A stretch of 5,818 nt of DNA from Acetobacteraceae bacterium (GTDB lineage: Bacteria > Pseudomonadota > Alphaproteobacteria > Acetobacterales > Acetobacteraceae): NCBI GenBank assembly GCA_020853405.1, contig JADYYZ010000320.1:1-5818 (forward strand), given 5' to 3'. The position numbers were made by a program, and so were the translations under genes. Shown piece by piece: positions 3,680-5,818 of this stretch (positions are counted from its first letter, which is position 1; every line of letters begins with the position of its first letter). Under the pieces are notes generated by a model that was given only the letters and a program-made list of their open reading frames with translations, made no database searches and had not been told where the DNA came from.

Positions 3680-5812
3680 CTACCGCACCCCTGCGATCCG
3701 GGTCGCTGCCAGCGCCTCCAGCACGATCCCCTCGGTCAGGATTTCCGGCAGCACGCGCGCTGCCCCGCCGCCGGCGGGATACAGAAGATAAAGCGGCACG
3801 CCCTCGCGCTGGTGCAGGCGCAGCACGGCCCCGATCGCGGGGTCGCCGCGCGTCCAGTCGCCCTTCAGGTAGGCGACGTTGGCGCGCGCGAAGGCCGCCT
3901 GAACCGCCTCGCGGTTCAGCGCCACCTGTTCGTTCACCTTGCAGGTGATGCACCAGGCGGCGGTGAAGTTGACGAACACGAAGCGGCCGTCCGCCTGCAG
4001 TTCGGCCACCCGCGCTGCCGACCAGGGTTCGGCACCGTTGGCGCGCGCGGCAAGCGGGGGAGGGGCTGGGCCAGCCCCGATGCCGGCCAGCACGGCCAGC
4101 GCAGCGAGGCCCGGCAGTATCGCGCCAGCCCGCAGCCAACCGGATGCTCCCTGCTGGGCAACGCCGTAGAGCGCGGCCGACAGCGCCACCGCGATCGCCC
4201 CGCCCAGCCCCACCGCCAGCGCATCCGGCCCGCCGACCTGCGAGAGGACCCAGGCGAGCCAGGCCGCGGCCGCATACATCGGGAAGGCGAGCCCCTGCTT
4301 CAGCCGCTCCATCCAGGCACCCGGCCGCGGCAGCAGGCGGGCGGCGCCGGGAAAGAGGCCAAGCAGCCCATAGGGCGCTGCCATGCCGAGGCCGAGGGCC
4401 GCGAACACCGCGAGCGCCTGCCAGGGCGGCATCGCCAGCGCCGCTCCCAGTGCCGCCGCCATGAAGGGCGCCGTGCAGGGCGTGGCCACCGCGACCGCGA
4501 GCGCGCCGGTTGCGAAACTGCCGAAGTGCCCGCCGCCCGCTGCCAGCCCGGCGCCGGCATTGACCGCCCTGCCCACCGCGAACACGCCGGAGAGGTTGAG
4601 GCCGATCAGCAGCATCAGCCAGGCCATGGCGGCCAGGAACGCGGGTTCGGTGAACTGCACGCCCCAGCCGGCCGCGGCACCACCGGCACGCAGCGCCAGC
4701 AGCACGCCGCCGACGGCGAGGAACCCGAGCACGACGCCGGCGGTGTAGGAGGCTGCGTGCGCGCGCACCAGGCGCTGCTCTGCCCCTCCCATCCGCGCCA
4801 GCGCGAACGCCTTCATCGCGAGGATCGGGAAAACGCACGGCATCAGGTTCAGGATCAGCCCGCCAAGGGCGGCGAACAGCACCGCCTGCCAGAGCCCGGC
4901 GAGCCGCCCCGGCGCGGCGCTGCCCGCGGCCGGTGCCGGCGTGCCGGCGGGCAGGGCGGCCTCGATCGGTGCCTCGATCTCGAACCCGACCCGCCTGCCG
5001 TTCGGGTCGGCCAGCGCCAGCACGCCATCGAGCCGGCCGGGCATCGTCGCCTCGCCGCGCGCGAGCGCAAGCACCAGGGCGCCGTCCTCGATGCGCGCGG
5101 GCTGGGCGGCGGCGTTGTCGAGCACGCCCCAGCCGGCGGGGAAGAAGAACGCCTCGGCGACCGAGGCCGGTGACAGCGCGCTGCCCTCCAGCCTGAGGCC
5201 CCCCTGGCTGCCGGCGAAGCCGGCGCTGGCCCGGAACGGAGAGGCACGCGGCCGGGCAGCATCGGCGGCAGCGAAACGAGGGGTCTGGGCGGGGTCGGCG
5301 CGCCCGGCGGCGGCAACCGGCAGCTCGAGCCGGAAATTCGCCTCCTCGGGGATGCAGATCTCCGCGCATACCAGCCAGGAGGCAGCCGCCTCGATCGGCA
5401 GCGACCGGCCTTGCGCCAGGCCCGCCGGGAGGGAGATCGTGAGCGGCAGCAGCACCTCGTCGGTGTAGCCGAAGGCGACAAGCGGCCCCTGCGGCAGGCG
5501 CCGGGGCAGCGGCCAGGCAATCGGCCCTGCCGTCGCGCCATCGGGCAGGCTGAACGTGATTTCCGCCGGCGCCCCGGCATCGCCGGGGTTCTTCCAGTAG
5601 GTGTGCCAGCCTGGCGTGAGCCGCAGCAGCAGGCCGACCCGGAGTTCTGTGCCGGGTGCCACTGCGTCCTGTTCGGCGACCAGCCTGACCTCGGCCTGAG
5701 CCGATACGGCCGGCCGGCTCTCGAGCGCTCGCGCGGGGTGTGCCGAGGCGAAGGCTGCGCCGACCAGCGCGAGCAGCATCGCAGGCAGGATGGCGAAGCG
5801 CCGCATCGTCAT
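3680..5812 (-). CDS. dsbD: DsbD/ScsB-type thiol-disulfide reductase
   Basis: This encodes a 710-residue inner-membrane reductase that moves electrons from cytoplasmic thioredoxin to periplasmic thiol proteins. A signal peptide (1-29; Arg4-Arg5, hydrophobic core, ARA cleavage site) leads to a periplasmic alpha domain with GWHTYWKNPGDAG (68-80) and Cys149/Cys153 in WLVCAEICIPE. A second beta-rich region covers about 200-285. Roughly eight membrane segments span 307-580, with Cys326 in LMPCVFP and Cys446 in ATPCTAPF. The C-terminal thioredoxin-like domain has AAWCITCK with Cys621/Cys624. These six cysteines are the only ones, matching the six-cysteine relay of DsbD. The large N-terminal part and the C-x3-C pair favour the ScsB-like branch over classical E. 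coli DsbD (C103/C109). ATG codons lie at 5812-5810 and 5806-5804. Only 6 bases remain upstream, so no ribosome binding site can be seen and the exact start is unsettled, but the signal peptide shows that it is near here. The gene converges on yqgE. Confidence 0.93.
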   Translation of the reverse strand: MTMRRFAILPAMLLALVGAAFASAHPARALESRPAVSAQAEVRLVAEQDAVAPGTELRVGLLLRLTPGWHTYWKNPGDAGAPAEITFSLPDGATAGPIAWPLPRRLPQGPLVAFGYTDEVLLPLTISLPAGLAQGRSLPIEAAASWLVCAEICIPEEANFRLELPVAAAGRADPAQTPRFAAADAARPRASPFRASAGFAGSQGGLRLEGSALSPASVAEAFFFPAGWGVLDNAAAQPARIEDGALVLALARGEATMPGRLDGVLALADPNGRRVGFEIEAPIEAALPAGTPAPAAGSAAPGRLAGLWQAVLFAALGGLILNLMPCVFPILAMKAFALARMGGAEQRLVRAHAASYTAGVVLGFLAVGGVLLALRAGGAAAGWGVQFTEPAFLAAMAWLMLLIGLNLSGVFAVGRAVNAGAGLAAGGGHFGSFATGALAVAVATPCTAPFMAAALGAALAMPPWQALAVFAALGLGMAAPYGLLGLFPGAARLLPRPGAWMERLKQGLAFPMYAAAAWLAWVLSQVGGPDALAVGLGGAIAVALSAALYGVAQQGASGWLRAGAILPGLAALAVLAGIGAGPAPPPLAARANGAEPWSAARVAELQADGRFVFVNFTAAWCITCKVNEQVALNREAVQAAFARANVAYLKGDWTRGDPAIGAVLRLHQREGVPLYLLYPAGGGAARVLPEILTEGIVLEALAATRIAGVR

Positions 5813-5818
5813 CAGATA

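Noticed and set aside
3812..5173. Open plus-strand frame of 453 codons opposite the DsbD-like gene
   Set aside because: Its composition is rich in Arg, Gly, Gln and His with no recognisable domain. The minus strand encodes a full DsbD-type protein with all six relay cysteines.
3591..5369. Long minus-strand frame of 592 codons within the DsbD-like gene
   Set aside because: It is an Arg/Ala/Gly-rich shifted reading of the same gene and has no family features. The in-frame product has a signal peptide, membrane helices and a thioredoxin motif.

Overview
The window reads as a chromosomal housekeeping segment of a high-GC alphaproteobacterium. The grounds are strong G/C preference at codon third positions, the thrB-rnhA junction with a choline-kinase-type homoserine kinase, and a one-cysteine Prx5-type peroxiredoxin near yqgE and a DsbD/ScsB-type reductase. 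Rhodospirillales or Acetobacteraceae is a guess from overall look. There is no sign of a phage, transposon, CRISPR array, tRNA or rRNA.

Layout, left to right. Bases 1-237 hold the 3' end of thrB (+). It overlaps rnhA (+, 227-730) by 11 bases, and rnhA starts at TTG. Two small genes of unknown function follow on the same strand (799-1167 and 1290-1589). Their products are clearly homologous over nearly their full length, so they form a diverged tandem duplication. Facing them on the minus strand is a two-gene unit: a Prx5-type peroxiredoxin (2909 to 2427) and, 4 bases downstream, a two-helix membrane protein resembling DUF4760 (2422 to 1676). A 181-base divergent intergenic region (2910-3090) separates this unit from yqgE/algH (+, 3091-3672). 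It carries two short tandem repeats and an inverted repeat. yqgE runs tail-to-tail, with 7 bases between stop codons, into a DsbD/ScsB-type thiol-disulfide reductase (-, 5812 to 3680) whose start lies at the right edge.

How the genes relate. thrB (threonine biosynthesis) and rnhA (removal of RNA from RNA:DNA hybrids) are probably cotranscribed. The right half has a thiol-redox theme. The peroxiredoxin reduces peroxides in the cytoplasm through a single cysteine. The DsbD-like protein passes reducing equivalents from cytoplasmic thioredoxin to the periplasm and keeps all six relay cysteines. YqgE and the membrane protein have no settled function.

No dramatic undescribed system is evident. The best candidate for novelty is the tandem pair of small paralogues, which share an APGG-x2-W-x-E-x2-WLLR-x2-G-x-DSLW core that I cannot assign to a known family.
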